A stretch of 64,000 nt of DNA from Endobacter medicaginis (GTDB lineage Bacteria > Pseudomonadota > Alphaproteobacteria > Acetobacterales > Acetobacteraceae), in contig NZ_JACHXV010000012.1 of assembly GCF_014192375.1 (NCBI RefSeq), positions 1-64,000 on the forward strand, read 5' to 3'. The position numbers were made by a program, and so were the translations under genes. Below are positions 8,457-17,225 of the stretch, piece by piece (position 1 is the first letter of the stretch; each line of letters opens with the position of its first letter). The notes under the pieces are model-generated. The model was not told the DNA's origin and searched no databases. It saw only the letters and a program-made list of their open reading frames with translations.

Positions 8457-8481
8457 AAAACTGTCGGAACCGTTCAGTTTT
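8457..8481. promoter_or_regulatory. Inverted repeat in the pirin-lysR intergenic region
   Basis: AAAACTG (8457-8463) and CAGTTTT (8475-8481) are perfect 7-bp arms separated by 11 nt. They lie 14 bp before the LysR-family ATG and in an A/T-rich island of the 145-nt divergent gap. LysR regulators bind T-N11-A type dyads and usually repress themselves while controlling the divergent gene, so this is a good operator candidate. Confidence 0.5.
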
Positions 8482-8494
8482 CTGGAACACCGCC

Positions 8495-9424
8495 ATGAGT
8501 CGCGCCGGAACCCCGACCTATGACCAGCTCCGCATCTTCCTGGCCGTGGTCGAGGCAGGCGGTTTCGCGGCAGCGGCGCGCCGGCTGGGGCGGGCGGTAT
8601 CGGTCGTCAGCTACGGCATCACCCATCTGGAGGCGCAGCTCGGCGTGACGCTGTTCGAGCGCGAGGGCGCGCGCAGCCCGGGCCTGACCGAGGCCGGACG
8701 CTCGGTGCTGGCCGAGGCGCAGGCGATCGCGTCGGGATTCGACGCGCTCACCGCCAAGGTGCAGGGGCTGCTGGACGGGCTGGAAGCGGAGCTGCACCTG
8801 GCGGTGGATGTGATGCTGCCGGCGGACAGGATCGGCGTCATCCTGCGTGCATTCGCCACGCGGTTTCCGACCGTGTCCCTTCGCCTGCACGTCGAGGCAC
8901 TCGGCGGGGTGGCGGCGCGGGTCGCGTCGGGAGGCGCCACCCTGGGTATTTCCGGGCCGGTCGGGCTGGAGGCACCCGGACTGGACCGCGAGCAGGCGGG
9001 CTGCCTGGCCCTGCTGCCGGTCGCCGCCCCCGATCATCCGCTGGCCCGCCTGCAGCCGATCCCGCCCGGGGCGGTCCGGCAGCATGTGCAGCTGGTGCTG
9101 AGCGATCCGTCCGGGGCGACGCGGGGGCGCGACTTCGCGGTGCTGAGCCCCGACACCTGGCGGCTGAGCGACCTGGGCGCGAAAGCCGCACTGCTGCGCG
9201 AAGGCATCGGCTGTGGCAACATGCCGCAGCCGGCGATCGCGAACGACCTGCTCACCGGCACGCTGGTGCGTCTCGAAATCCCGGAATCACCGGGCGGCCT
9301 GTATCGCTTCTTCGCCATCTGGCGACGCGACCACCCGCCCGGACCGGCGGCGACGTGGCTGCGCGCCCAGTTCGTCGCCCATTGCGCGACCGATGTCGCA
9401 CCGCCCGGCCTGGCCGAGCTGTGA
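8495..9424 (+). CDS. LysR-family transcriptional regulator
   Basis: The 309-residue protein has an N-terminal winged helix-turn-helix (YDQLRIFLAVVEAGGFAAAA, then SVVSYGITHLEAQLGVTLFER, about residues 9-52), followed by a periplasmic-binding-like effector domain starting near residue 92. It is divergent from pirin and upstream of an efflux operon with the same orientation. It could therefore regulate either or both; aromatic-acid efflux operons of the aaeXAB type are classically preceded by a LysR gene (AaeR). The effector is not predictable. Confidence 0.9.
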   Translation: MSRAGTPTYDQLRIFLAVVEAGGFAAAARRLGRAVSVVSYGITHLEAQLGVTLFEREGARSPGLTEAGRSVLAEAQAIASGFDALTAKVQGLLDGLEAELHLAVDVMLPADRIGVILRAFATRFPTVSLRLHVEALGGVAARVASGGATLGISGPVGLEAPGLDREQAGCLALLPVAAPDHPLARLQPIPPGAVRQHVQLVLSDPSGATRGRDFAVLSPDTWRLSDLGAKAALLREGIGCGNMPQPAIANDLLTGTLVRLEIPESPGGLYRFFAIWRRDHPPGPAATWLRAQFVAHCATDVAPPGLAEL

Positions 9425-9488
9425 ACGTCCCTTGCCGACGGCGTCCCGCCATGTCGTGATGCGCGGAGCGAATGACCGGCGAGGCAGG

Positions 9489-11348
9489 ATGAGCGGGGCG
9501 ACGGCGCGACGCGGCGCATGGACCGCCCTGCGGCAGTTGCTGCCCGAAGATGTGCTCGAATCCGTCCGTCTCGGCCTCACCGCCATCGCGGCGATCTACC
9601 TCGCGATGCTGTTCGAGCTCCAGGACCCCGAATGGGCCGGCTGGACGGTGCTGTCGGTGTCGCTGGCGACGCGGGCGAGCTCGCTCAGCAAGAGCCTGTG
9701 GCGCGCGATCGGCTCGGTGGTGGGCGCCACCGTGTCGCTGCTGATGATGGCCGCCTTCGCCCAGGACACGCTGGCCTTCGACCTAGCACTCGCCGCCTGG
9801 CTCGCTTTCGTGACGCTGTTCGCCACCGTCGAGCGCGGCCAGCGCAGCTACGGGTTCGCGCTGATGGGCTTCACCGTGCCGATCATCGCGCTCGGCACGA
9901 TCCAGACGCCAGACAACGTGTTCCATGTCGCGTTTGCGCGCTGCTCGGCGCTGCTGCTGGGCATCGCCTGCGCGCATGTCTCCTCGGTCTGCGTCGCACG
10001 CAGCGTGCAACACGTCGGGCGGGATCTGGCCGCACAGATGGAGGCCACCGCCGCCACCTGCGCGCACTGGCTGGGCGGCATCCGCGACCGCACCGAACGC
10101 GGCGCGGCGCCGCTTGCCGACATCCTTGCCCTCGACGAGGCGATCGCCGGGGCGATGGTGGAGCAGCCGAGCCTGCGCACCGGCGGCCGGTTCGTCGTCA
10201 TCGTGCCTTATCGGCTGCTGCGGCTGTGTACACAGGGGATGCTGGCGCGGTGGCTTAACACACCGGATTTCGCCGCCACCGCGCGGCTGCTGGCGATGCC
10301 CGAACACCTGCGCACACCCGGCACCTGGCTGCGGCGCATCGCTGTGGTCGCCCGGCTGTTGCGAGAGGGACGTCGGATCGGGCTCGCCTATGCGCCGGCG
10401 CGCCCGCTGGCGGTCGATCGCGACTGGGTGCAGGCACGCAACAACGCCATCCGGACCGCGATCGCGGTCTCGCTCGCCAATGCGCTGTGGTATGCGACCG
10501 GCTGGTCGTCGGGCCATGTCGCCGTGGTGTGGGCAGCCCTGCTGTCGACCCTGTTCGCCGCCCGCGCCGACGCCGCGGACGCGGCGCGCAACTTCCTGCT
10601 CGGCGGGCTGCTCGCAGCCCTGGTGGGTGTCACGACGCACTACACCGCCCTGACCCTGACCGGGCATTTCGGATTGCTGGCGCTCTCGCTGCTGCCGATG
10701 CTGATGCTGGCCGCGATCGGCCGGCTCGATCCGCGCGCGGCGATCGCCGGCGGCTATGCGATGGTGGTGCTGACCTTCGTCGGCCTGCACAATGTCAGCA
10801 CCTTCGATCTCGGCGCCGATCTCAACGCAGTGCTGGCCAATCTCGTCGGCATGGCGATCGCGGTCGCCGCCTTCACCGCGCTGCCACCGCCCGCCGACGC
10901 AGCCCGCCTGCAGCGCCGCGCCCGCCGCCGCATGGCGCGCGACCTGCGCCGTGCGGCCTGCGCGCGGCTGTGGCTGTCGGCACCGGGGAACCGGCGCATC
11001 CCCGGCCGGTTCATTGGCCCCGTCTCCAGCCATCTCGCCTTCGATCATCTGTGGCTCGGCCGCATGGCGCGGCGCCTCGCACGCCTGCCCGATTCGCAGG
11101 ACGGCGAGCCGGTGCTGCTGTGCGGCGCGCTGCTGATCGCGATGCGCCGCCAGACGCCCGCGCTGTGGGGGCAGGCGGGGCCGGCGCTGTGGCAGGCGCG
11201 TCTCGAGGCGGGTGCCGCGCTCGCCGAACTCGCCTCGCGCACGGAGGACGCGCTGTCGCGCCAGCGTCTGGACCTGCTGGTCCGGCTGGTCGATGCTCTT
11301 CCGGCGAACTGGCCCGGCCTGCTGCCGGGAGCTGGAGACCGGACCTGA
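9489..11348 (+). CDS. FUSC-family inner-membrane efflux protein (AaeB-like)
   Basis: The 619-residue protein has the duplicated FUSC architecture. A first membrane bundle (VRLGLTAIAAIYLAMLFELQ, about residues 25-44, through about 150) and a cytoplasmic middle are followed by a second bundle beginning near residue 320 (NAIRTAIAVSLANALWYATG). A soluble tail completes it. FUSC proteins such as AaeB and PET-type transporters export aromatic acids together with a periplasmic adaptor. I chose ATG at 9489 behind GAGGCAGG; the frame is open upstream through the LysR gene. The next two genes, DUF1656 and an HlyD-like adaptor, complete the set. Confidence 0.87.
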   Translation: MSGATARRGAWTALRQLLPEDVLESVRLGLTAIAAIYLAMLFELQDPEWAGWTVLSVSLATRASSLSKSLWRAIGSVVGATVSLLMMAAFAQDTLAFDLALAAWLAFVTLFATVERGQRSYGFALMGFTVPIIALGTIQTPDNVFHVAFARCSALLLGIACAHVSSVCVARSVQHVGRDLAAQMEATAATCAHWLGGIRDRTERGAAPLADILALDEAIAGAMVEQPSLRTGGRFVVIVPYRLLRLCTQGMLARWLNTPDFAATARLLAMPEHLRTPGTWLRRIAVVARLLREGRRIGLAYAPARPLAVDRDWVQARNNAIRTAIAVSLANALWYATGWSSGHVAVVWAALLSTLFAARADAADAARNFLLGGLLAALVGVTTHYTALTLTGHFGLLALSLLPMLMLAAIGRLDPRAAIAGGYAMVVLTFVGLHNVSTFDLGADLNAVLANLVGMAIAVAAFTALPPPADAARLQRRARRRMARDLRRAACARLWLSAPGNRRIPGRFIGPVSSHLAFDHLWLGRMARRLARLPDSQDGEPVLLCGALLIAMRRQTPALWGQAGPALWQARLEAGAALAELASRTEDALSRQRLDLLVRLVDALPANWPGLLPGAGDRT

Positions 11349-11349
11349 G

Positions 11350-11562
11350 ATGCTGCCGCTGCACGAGATCGACCTGCTCGGGATCTACGTCTCGCCGGTG
11401 GCGCTCTGCGTGGCCGTCGCCCTGCCGGCAGCGCTGCTGCTGCGCCGGCTGCTGGACCGCACCGCGATCAACCGCTTCGTGCGCAACCGCGCACTGGTCG
11501 ATCTGTGCATGCTGATCTGCATCGGCTCGCTGCTGGTGTTGTCGCTGCGATTCGGCGCCTGA
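11350..11562 (+). CDS. DUF1656 small membrane protein (AaeX-like)
   Basis: The 70-residue protein begins one base after the FUSC stop. It has two membrane segments (VSPVALCVAVALPAALLL and LVDLCMLICIGSLLVLSL) separated by a basic loop, and the HEIDLLGIYVSP N-terminus characteristic of DUF1656. Such proteins are consistently encoded between FUSC pumps and their membrane-fusion proteins. Their function is unknown; a structural role in the complex is likely. Confidence 0.88.
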   Translation: MLPLHEIDLLGIYVSPVALCVAVALPAALLLRRLLDRTAINRFVRNRALVDLCMLICIGSLLVLSLRFGA

Positions 11563-11563
11563 G

Positions 11564-12523
11564 ATGAGCGACACCGCACCCGACGCCCGGCGGAGCCTGC
11601 GCGACCTCAAGCCGCCGGCGGTGTTCAACTTCGCCGTCACCGTGATCGCGCTGCTCGCCGCCGTCACCCTCGCCGTATTGGCCTGGCGCTACTACGAATA
11701 CACGCCCTGGACCCGCGACGGCCGCGTGCGGGTCTACACGGTGGAGGTGGCACCGGAGGTGTCGGGCACGGTGGTGGACCTGCCGGTCACCGACAACCAG
11801 TTCGTCCATGCCGGCGACCTGCTGTTCCGCATCGATCCGGGCACGTTCAGCAACGACGTCACCCAGGCCGAGGGCAGGCTGGCTGCCGCACGCGCGCAGG
11901 CCGCCTATCTGGGGGCGGATGCGGCCCGCAACGCCGCCCTGCCCGACATCGCCGCCTCCGCCCAGCAGCGCCAGGATTCGCGCGGTGTCGCCACCCATGC
12001 CGAAGGTGCGGCCCTCGATGCGCTCGGCGCGCTCGCCCAGGCGCAGCTCAACCTCAAGCGCACCGAGATCCATGCCGCCGTCGATGGCTGGGTGACGGAC
12101 CTGCTGCTCCAGAAGGGCAGCTACGCCCGCGCGGGGCAGCGCGCGGTCACTCTGGTCAATGCAACGAGTTTTTGGGTGGACGGCTATTTCGAGGAAACCC
12201 AGCTAGCGCGCATCCATCCGGGCAACGCCGCCCGGATCGTGCTGATGGGTGCCCCCGCACAACCGCTCTCGGGGCGGGTGATGGGCATCGGCCACGCGAT
12301 CGAGGTCAACAATGCGCGGCCCGGCGTGCAGGGCCTTCCCAGCGTCGAGCCGATCTTCACCTGGGTCCGGCTCGCACAGCGCATCCCGGTGCGCATCGCG
12401 CTCGATCCGCCGCCCTGCGGCGTGGTTCTGGCCGGCGGCATGACCGCGAGCGTCACGGTTCTGGATCGCAAGGCGGCAAACCCGACCGCACCGCCGCGCT
12501 GCGACGAGGCCCAGGAGCGGTGA
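11564..12523 (+). CDS. HlyD/EmrA-type membrane fusion protein (AaeA-like)
   Basis: The 319-residue protein has one N-terminal membrane anchor (VFNFAVTVIALLAAVTLAVL, about residues 19-38). A biotinyl-lipoyl-like half (YTVEVAPEVSGTVVDLPVTD) follows, then an alpha-helical hairpin and the barrel segment GWVTDLLLQKGSYARAGQ with SFWVDGYFEETQL. It would link the FUSC pump to an outer-membrane channel in the periplasm. It starts one base after the DUF1656 stop. No outer-membrane factor gene is present in the operon, so a TolC-like channel elsewhere is implied. Confidence 0.9.
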   Translation: MSDTAPDARRSLRDLKPPAVFNFAVTVIALLAAVTLAVLAWRYYEYTPWTRDGRVRVYTVEVAPEVSGTVVDLPVTDNQFVHAGDLLFRIDPGTFSNDVTQAEGRLAAARAQAAYLGADAARNAALPDIAASAQQRQDSRGVATHAEGAALDALGALAQAQLNLKRTEIHAAVDGWVTDLLLQKGSYARAGQRAVTLVNATSFWVDGYFEETQLARIHPGNAARIVLMGAPAQPLSGRVMGIGHAIEVNNARPGVQGLPSVEPIFTWVRLAQRIPVRIALDPPPCGVVLAGGMTASVTVLDRKAANPTAPPRCDEAQER

Positions 12524-12525
12524 CA

Positions 12526-13308
12526 TCAGGGACGGTAGAGCTCGAATCCGTCGTCGCGCGCCACCGCGGCGATGGTGATGCCGGCTGCCTTCGCGGTGCG
12601 CAGGGCGAGCGCGGTCGGTGCTGAGACCGCCACCACCAGCCCCGCCCCCATGCCTGCCGCCTTCTGCACCAGCTCGACGGAGATGCGCGAGCTGAGTGCG
12701 ACGATCCCCGCCGACACATCGACGCCGCGCACGGCCAGCGCACCCCGCAGCTTGTCGAGCGCGTTGTGCCGGCCGACATCCTCGCGCAGCGCGACCAGCC
12801 CCTCGGCTTCGGTCCAGAACGCGGCGGCATGTGTCGCATGCGTCTCGCGTCCCAGCACCTGGTGCGGGCGCAACACGGCGATCGCGGCCTCGATCGCCTT
12901 CGCCGACCAGTCGGGTGCCGCACCGACACGCGGCGGCGGTCGCATCGCGGCATCGAGACTTTCCAGTCCGCACAAGCCACAACCGGTCGCCCCGGCCAGA
13001 CGCCGCCTGCGTGTCTCCAGACGCGCCATCAGCGCATGGTCGATGGTCATGCGCAGCTCGACACCTTCGCCGGGCGTGACGATGTCGAGACGCCCAATCT
13101 GGCCGGGATGATCGACGATGCCCTCGGCGAGCGAGAAGCCGAGCGCGAAATCGGCAAGATCGGCCGGGGTGGCGAACATCACCGCATGGCTGAGCCGGTT
13201 GTAGCTCAGCGCGATCGGCGTCTCCTCGGCGACGAGACGATGGCCGGGCCGCCAGGCGCCGTCACGCCAGACCGACGGTGCTGAAGCGACCGTCGGCGGC
13301 GGGATCAT
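12526..13308 (-). CDS. fdhD: Formate dehydrogenase accessory sulfurtransferase FdhD
   Basis: The 260-residue protein matches FdhD, which transfers sulfur to the bis-MGD cofactor so that formate dehydrogenase becomes active. The substrate-carrying cysteine pair lies in TGCGLCGLESL (about residues 108-118). Other conserved parts are ALSYNRLSHAVMFATPADL, VGRHNALDKLRGAL and GIVALSSRISVELVQKAA. The ATG overlaps the glmS stop by four bases, so it is translated from the glmU-glmS transcript. No formate dehydrogenase subunit is encoded in the window, so its target must be elsewhere. Confidence 0.95.
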   Translation of the reverse strand: MIPPPTVASAPSVWRDGAWRPGHRLVAEETPIALSYNRLSHAVMFATPADLADFALGFSLAEGIVDHPGQIGRLDIVTPGEGVELRMTIDHALMARLETRRRRLAGATGCGLCGLESLDAAMRPPPRVGAAPDWSAKAIEAAIAVLRPHQVLGRETHATHAAAFWTEAEGLVALREDVGRHNALDKLRGALAVRGVDVSAGIVALSSRISVELVQKAAGMGAGLVVAVSAPTALALRTAKAAGITIAAVARDDGFELYRP

Positions 13309-15128
13309 TCCACCGTGACCGATTTGGCGAGATTGCGCGGCTGGTCGACATCGGTGCCCTTCAGCAGCGCCACCTCATAGGCCAGCATCTGCACCGCGAT
13401 CGCGTGCAGGATCGGGGCGACGAACGGATCGACGGTGGGCACCACCACGATCTGCTCGGCGATGTTGAGCAGTTTCGGCGCGCCGTCGGCGTCAGTGAAG
13501 GCGAGGATGCGCGCGCCGCGCGCCTTGGCTTCCTGGAGGTTGGAGGCGGTCTTCTCGAACAGCCGTCCGCCCGGCGCGATCGCCACCACCGGCACGGTGC
13601 GGTCGATCAGCGCGATCGGGCCGTGCTTCATCTCGCCGGCGGCATAGGCCTCGGCATGGATGTAGCTGATCTCCTTGAGCTTCAGTGCGCCCTCGAGCGC
13701 GATCGGAAACGCCGCTCCACGGCCCAGATACAGCACGTCGCGCGCTTCCGCGACGACCTGCGCCATCGCCTGGATATCTTCACGCAGGGTGAGAAGTTCA
13801 CTGGCGCGGCCCGGAAGATCGGTAAGTGCGGCGGTCAGCGCACCGGCACGCTCCTCGCCCAGCGTGCCGCGCGCGGTGCCTGTGGCGATCGCCAGACAGG
13901 CCAGCACGCAGAGCTGCGCGGTGAAGGCCTTGGTCGAGGCGACGCAGATCTCGGGGCCGGCCACCGTCTCCAGCACCGCGTCGCTTTCGCGCGCCATGGT
14001 GCTTTCCGGAACGTTGAGCACCGAAAGCACGTGCTGGCCGGCGCCATGCAGGCCGCGCAGGGCGGCGAGCGTGTCGGCGGTCTCGCCGGACTGGCTGATG
14101 AGCAGACCCAGGCCGCCCTCGGGCAGCGGCGGCTCGCGGTAGCGAAGTTCGCTGGCCACATCGGCATCGGTCGGCAGCCGCGCGATGCTTTCCAGCCAGT
14201 GCCGGCCGACAAGCCCGGCATAATAGGCCGAGCCGCAGGCGGTCATCGTGATGCGCGGGATGGTGGCGAGATCGAACGGCAGTTCGGGCAGCACCACCTG
14301 GCGCGTGGCCGGATCGAGCATCCGGCGCAGGGTCTGGCCGATCACCGACGGATGCTCGTGCAATTCCTTTTCCATGTAGTGCCGGTAGCCGTCCTTGCCG
14401 ATCGCGCCGGCGGCGAGGGCGACCGCCTTGATCTCGCGGTTCACCGGCCGGTCGTCGAAATCAAAGATCTGCGCGCCGGTCTTGCTGACCACGGTCCAGT
14501 CGCCGTCGCGCAGATAGGTGATGCGACGCGCCAGCGGCGACAGCGCGAGGCTGTCGGAGCCGAGGAACATCTCGCCCTCGCCATAGCCGATCGCCAGCGG
14601 CGCGCCATGCTGCGCGCCGATCATCAGGTCGGGGTGGCCGGCGAACACCATCGCCAGCGCATAGGCCCCTTCGAGGCGCCGGAACGCGGTGAGGGCTGCC
14701 TCGCGCGGCGCCATGCCACGGGCGAGATGCAGGTCGACGAGCTGGGCGACGGTCTCGGTATCGGTCTCGGTGGAGAACACCTGCCCCTCGGCCTCGAGCT
14801 CGCTGCGGAGCTCCGCATGATTCTCGATGATGCCGTTATGCACCACCGAGACGCGCGAGGTGCCGTGTGGATGCGCGTTGCCCTCGGTGGGCGCGCCATG
14901 CGTCGCCCAGCGCGTGTGCCCCACGCCGACCACGCCGGGCAGCGGCATGCGGTCGAGCACGGCGGCGAGGTTGGCGAGCTTGCCCTCGGCGCGGCGACGG
15001 TCGATATGGCCGTCGATCAGCGTGGCGATGCCGGCGGAATCATAGCCGCGATATTCCAGCCGGCGCAGCGCCTCGAGCAGCACGGGCGCTGCGGGCGCGT
15101 TGCCGATGACGCCGACGATGCCACACAT
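13305..15128 (-). CDS. glmS: Glutamine-fructose-6-phosphate aminotransferase (isomerising)
   Basis: The 607-residue enzyme makes glucosamine-6-phosphate from fructose-6-phosphate and glutamine, the entry step to UDP-GlcNAc for peptidoglycan and LPS. The N-terminal Ntn glutaminase starts MCGIVGVIG with catalytic Cys2 after Met removal. Two SIS sugar-isomerase domains follow (LISQSGETADTLAAL and VLYLGRGAAFPIALEGALKL), and the chain ends DQPRNLAKSVTVE as in the family. I set the start at MCGIVG, 31 codons inside the longer frame, because Cys must be at position 2. It begins one base past the glmU stop. No glmS ribozyme-like leader is possible in this arrangement. Confidence 0.97.
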   Translation of the reverse strand: MCGIVGVIGNAPAAPVLLEALRRLEYRGYDSAGIATLIDGHIDRRRAEGKLANLAAVLDRMPLPGVVGVGHTRWATHGAPTEGNAHPHGTSRVSVVHNGIIENHAELRSELEAEGQVFSTETDTETVAQLVDLHLARGMAPREAALTAFRRLEGAYALAMVFAGHPDLMIGAQHGAPLAIGYGEGEMFLGSDSLALSPLARRITYLRDGDWTVVSKTGAQIFDFDDRPVNREIKAVALAAGAIGKDGYRHYMEKELHEHPSVIGQTLRRMLDPATRQVVLPELPFDLATIPRITMTACGSAYYAGLVGRHWLESIARLPTDADVASELRYREPPLPEGGLGLLISQSGETADTLAALRGLHGAGQHVLSVLNVPESTMARESDAVLETVAGPEICVASTKAFTAQLCVLACLAIATGTARGTLGEERAGALTAALTDLPGRASELLTLREDIQAMAQVVAEARDVLYLGRGAAFPIALEGALKLKEISYIHAEAYAAGEMKHGPIALIDRTVPVVAIAPGGRLFEKTASNLQEAKARGARILAFTDADGAPKLLNIAEQIVVVPTVDPFVAPILHAIAVQMLAYEVALLKGTDVDQPRNLAKSVTVE

Positions 15129-15129
15129 C

Positions 15130-16458
15130 TCAGACGGTCTCCTTGTTCGCCTTGCGCGCGCGCAAGGATTGTTTGAGGGCAGCACCTCGACCTTCGAGCT
15201 CGGTCTGCTGCGCGCGGCCAAAGGCCAGCGCGCCGGGGCTGACCGAGCGGGTGATGACGCTGCCGGCGGCGATCAGGCTATCGTCGCCGAGGCTGACGGG
15301 TGCGACCAGCACGCTGTCGGAGCCGACGAACACATCCGCGCCGATCGTGGTGCGGTGCTTGAAGGTGCCATCGTAATTGCAGGTGATGGTGCCGGCGCCG
15401 ATATTGCTGTTTGCACCGATGCTGGCATCGCCGAGATAGGCGAGATGGTTGGCCTTCGCCCCCGCGCCGAGTTCGGTCGCCTTGAGCTCGACGAAATTGC
15501 CGACATGTGCCCCCTCGCCCACCACCGTTGCCGGCCGCAGTCGGGCGAACGGGCCGACCAGCGCGCCAGCCCGGACCTCGCAACCTTCCAGATGCGAGAA
15601 CGACCGGATCTCGGCCGGCCCGTGCACGGTCACGCCGGGTCCGAACACCACGTTGGGATGCACCACCACATCCGGGCCGAGCACGGTGTCGTAGCTGAAG
15701 AACACGGTCTCGGGCGCGCGCAGGCTCACCCCCGCCTCCATCGCCGTCTCGCGCATCACCTGCTGGAAGGTCGCCTCAGCGGCGGCGAGTTCGGCGCGCG
15801 AGTTGACGCCGCGCAGTTCTGCCTCCGGCGCCTCCACCGCCTCCACCCGCGCACCCTCGGCACTGGCGGCGGCGATCGCATCGGTGAGGTAGTATTCGCC
15901 CTTGGCGTTGTCGCAGCCGACCGCGGCCAGCCAGCGGCGCAGGGCGGCGGCCTCGGCGCAGATCACCCCGGCATTGCAAAGTCCGATCGCCCGCTCCGCC
16001 TCGGACGCGTCCGCCCATTCGACGATCCTCCGCACCTGCCCGTCCTCGACCACCACGCGGCCATAGCGCCCCGGATCGGCCGGCCGCATCGCCAGCAGCA
16101 CCAGATCGGCCGAGCCACGCGCCTCGCGCAGCCGCGACAGCGTCGCCGGCGTGATGAGCGGGTTGTCGGCATACAGGATCGCCACATCGCCCTCGCCGAA
16201 CAGGGCTTCCGCCATGCGAGCGGCATGCGCGGTGCCGAGCCGGTCGGTCTGCACAACGGTCGGATGCGGGGCGGCGATCGCCTCCAGCGCCTCCATGCCG
16301 GGGCCGACGACGACCACGATGCGGTCGAACCGCGCCTCGGCGGAGGCGATCAGATGCGCCAGCATCGGCCGTCCGCCGATCGGATGGGCGGCCTTGGGGA
16401 GGGCGGATTTCATCCGGGTCCCAAGACCCGCGGCAAGGATGATAGCGGTCGCTGGCAT
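15130..16458 (-). CDS. glmU: Bifunctional GlmU: GlcN-1-P acetyltransferase / GlcNAc-1-P uridyltransferase
   Basis: The 442-residue two-domain enzyme performs the last two steps to UDP-GlcNAc. The N-terminal pyrophosphorylase starts AIILAAGLGTRMKSALPKAA. The C-terminal left-handed beta helix carries the acetyltransferase: GPFARLRPATVVGEGAHVGN, KANHLAYLGDASIGANSNIG, AGTITCNYDG. The ATG at 16458 follows GAGG closely; an upstream ATG at 16467 is possible. It is the first gene of glmU-glmS-fdhD, divergent from the phosphatase gene with a 77-nt gap that should hold both promoters. Confidence 0.96.
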   Translation of the reverse strand: MPATAIILAAGLGTRMKSALPKAAHPIGGRPMLAHLIASAEARFDRIVVVVGPGMEALEAIAAPHPTVVQTDRLGTAHAARMAEALFGEGDVAILYADNPLITPATLSRLREARGSADLVLLAMRPADPGRYGRVVVEDGQVRRIVEWADASEAERAIGLCNAGVICAEAAALRRWLAAVGCDNAKGEYYLTDAIAAASAEGARVEAVEAPEAELRGVNSRAELAAAEATFQQVMRETAMEAGVSLRAPETVFFSYDTVLGPDVVVHPNVVFGPGVTVHGPAEIRSFSHLEGCEVRAGALVGPFARLRPATVVGEGAHVGNFVELKATELGAGAKANHLAYLGDASIGANSNIGAGTITCNYDGTFKHRTTIGADVFVGSDSVLVAPVSLGDDSLIAAGSVITRSVSPGALAFGRAQQTELEGRGAALKQSLRARKANKETV

Positions 16459-16535
16459 GATCCTCATCGGCCTACGGCCGGGCCCCTGCGCTGTCAAATG
16501 GCCAGCAGCCGGCCTACGATCAAGTTCGATTGCCG

Positions 16536-17225
16536 ATGGTTACGCCCCCCATGCCCTCCAGTCCGTTCAGCCCACCGCCCCTGCTGGTCTTCGACCTCGA
16601 CGGCACCCTGGTCGACTCGCTCGACGACCTCACCGCCGTGCTGAACAGGCTGCCGGCGCGGGCCGGGCTGCCCGCACTCGACGCCGATATCGTGCGGCCG
16701 ATGGTCGGCGACGGCGTCGGCGCTCTGGTCGCGCGCGCCATGACGCATGACGGGCGTGTGGCGACCCCGACCGATGTGACGGACTACCTCGCGATCTATG
16801 GTGCGGCCACCGCGGTCCGGACACGCCCCTTCGAGGGCATTCCCGACATGCTGGAGGCCTGCGCGCGCCGCGGCTGGCGGCTGGCGGTCTGCACCAACAA
16901 GCCGCACGCCGCCGCCCGCACCTTGCTCGAGTCGCTGGGCCTGCGGGCCTATTTCGCCGCGATCGGCGGCGGCGACAGCTTCACCAGCCGCAAGCCCGCC
17001 CCCGGCCACCTTGTCGCCACCATCGCCGCCGCCGAAGGCGCGCTCGGCCGGGCGGTGATGATCGGCGATCACCACAACGACATCGCCGCCGCCGCCGCCG
17101 CCCACGTGCCGTCGATCTTCGCCAGCTGGGGCTACGGCACGGCGGCGATGGGTGCGGCGGCCGATGCCGTGGCGACACGGGTGGCCGACCTGCCCGAGCA
17201 CGCCGCCCGCCTGCTCGGAGCATGA
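16536..17225 (+). CDS. gph: HAD-family hydrolase, phosphoglycolate phosphatase-like
   Basis: The 229-residue HAD subfamily IA enzyme has motif I DLDGTLVDSLDDL (about residues 16-28), motif II in CTNKPHAAART, and motif III/IV RKPAPGHL with IGDHHNDIAAA. The order and length match Gph, which removes phosphate from 2-phosphoglycolate, though related sugar-phosphate phosphatases look similar. Motif IV reads GDHHND instead of the usual GDSxxD. Start is uncertain between ATG 16536 and ATG 16551; neither has a good ribosome site. The stop overlaps the permease ATG. Confidence 0.8.
   Translation: MVTPPMPSSPFSPPPLLVFDLDGTLVDSLDDLTAVLNRLPARAGLPALDADIVRPMVGDGVGALVARAMTHDGRVATPTDVTDYLAIYGAATAVRTRPFEGIPDMLEACARRGWRLAVCTNKPHAAARTLLESLGLRAYFAAIGGGDSFTSRKPAPGHLVATIAAAEGALGRAVMIGDHHNDIAAAAAAHVPSIFASWGYGTAAMGAAADAVATRVADLPEHAARLLGA

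Noticed and set aside
9213-9488. N-terminal extension of the FUSC gene
   Set aside because: It runs through the LysR gene in another frame and encodes arginine/serine-rich sequence; the ATG at 9489 has a ribosome site and the family start.
13278-15176. 632-codon rightward frame over glmS
   Set aside because: Antisense shadow of a certain gene, with histidine/arginine/glycine-rich composition.
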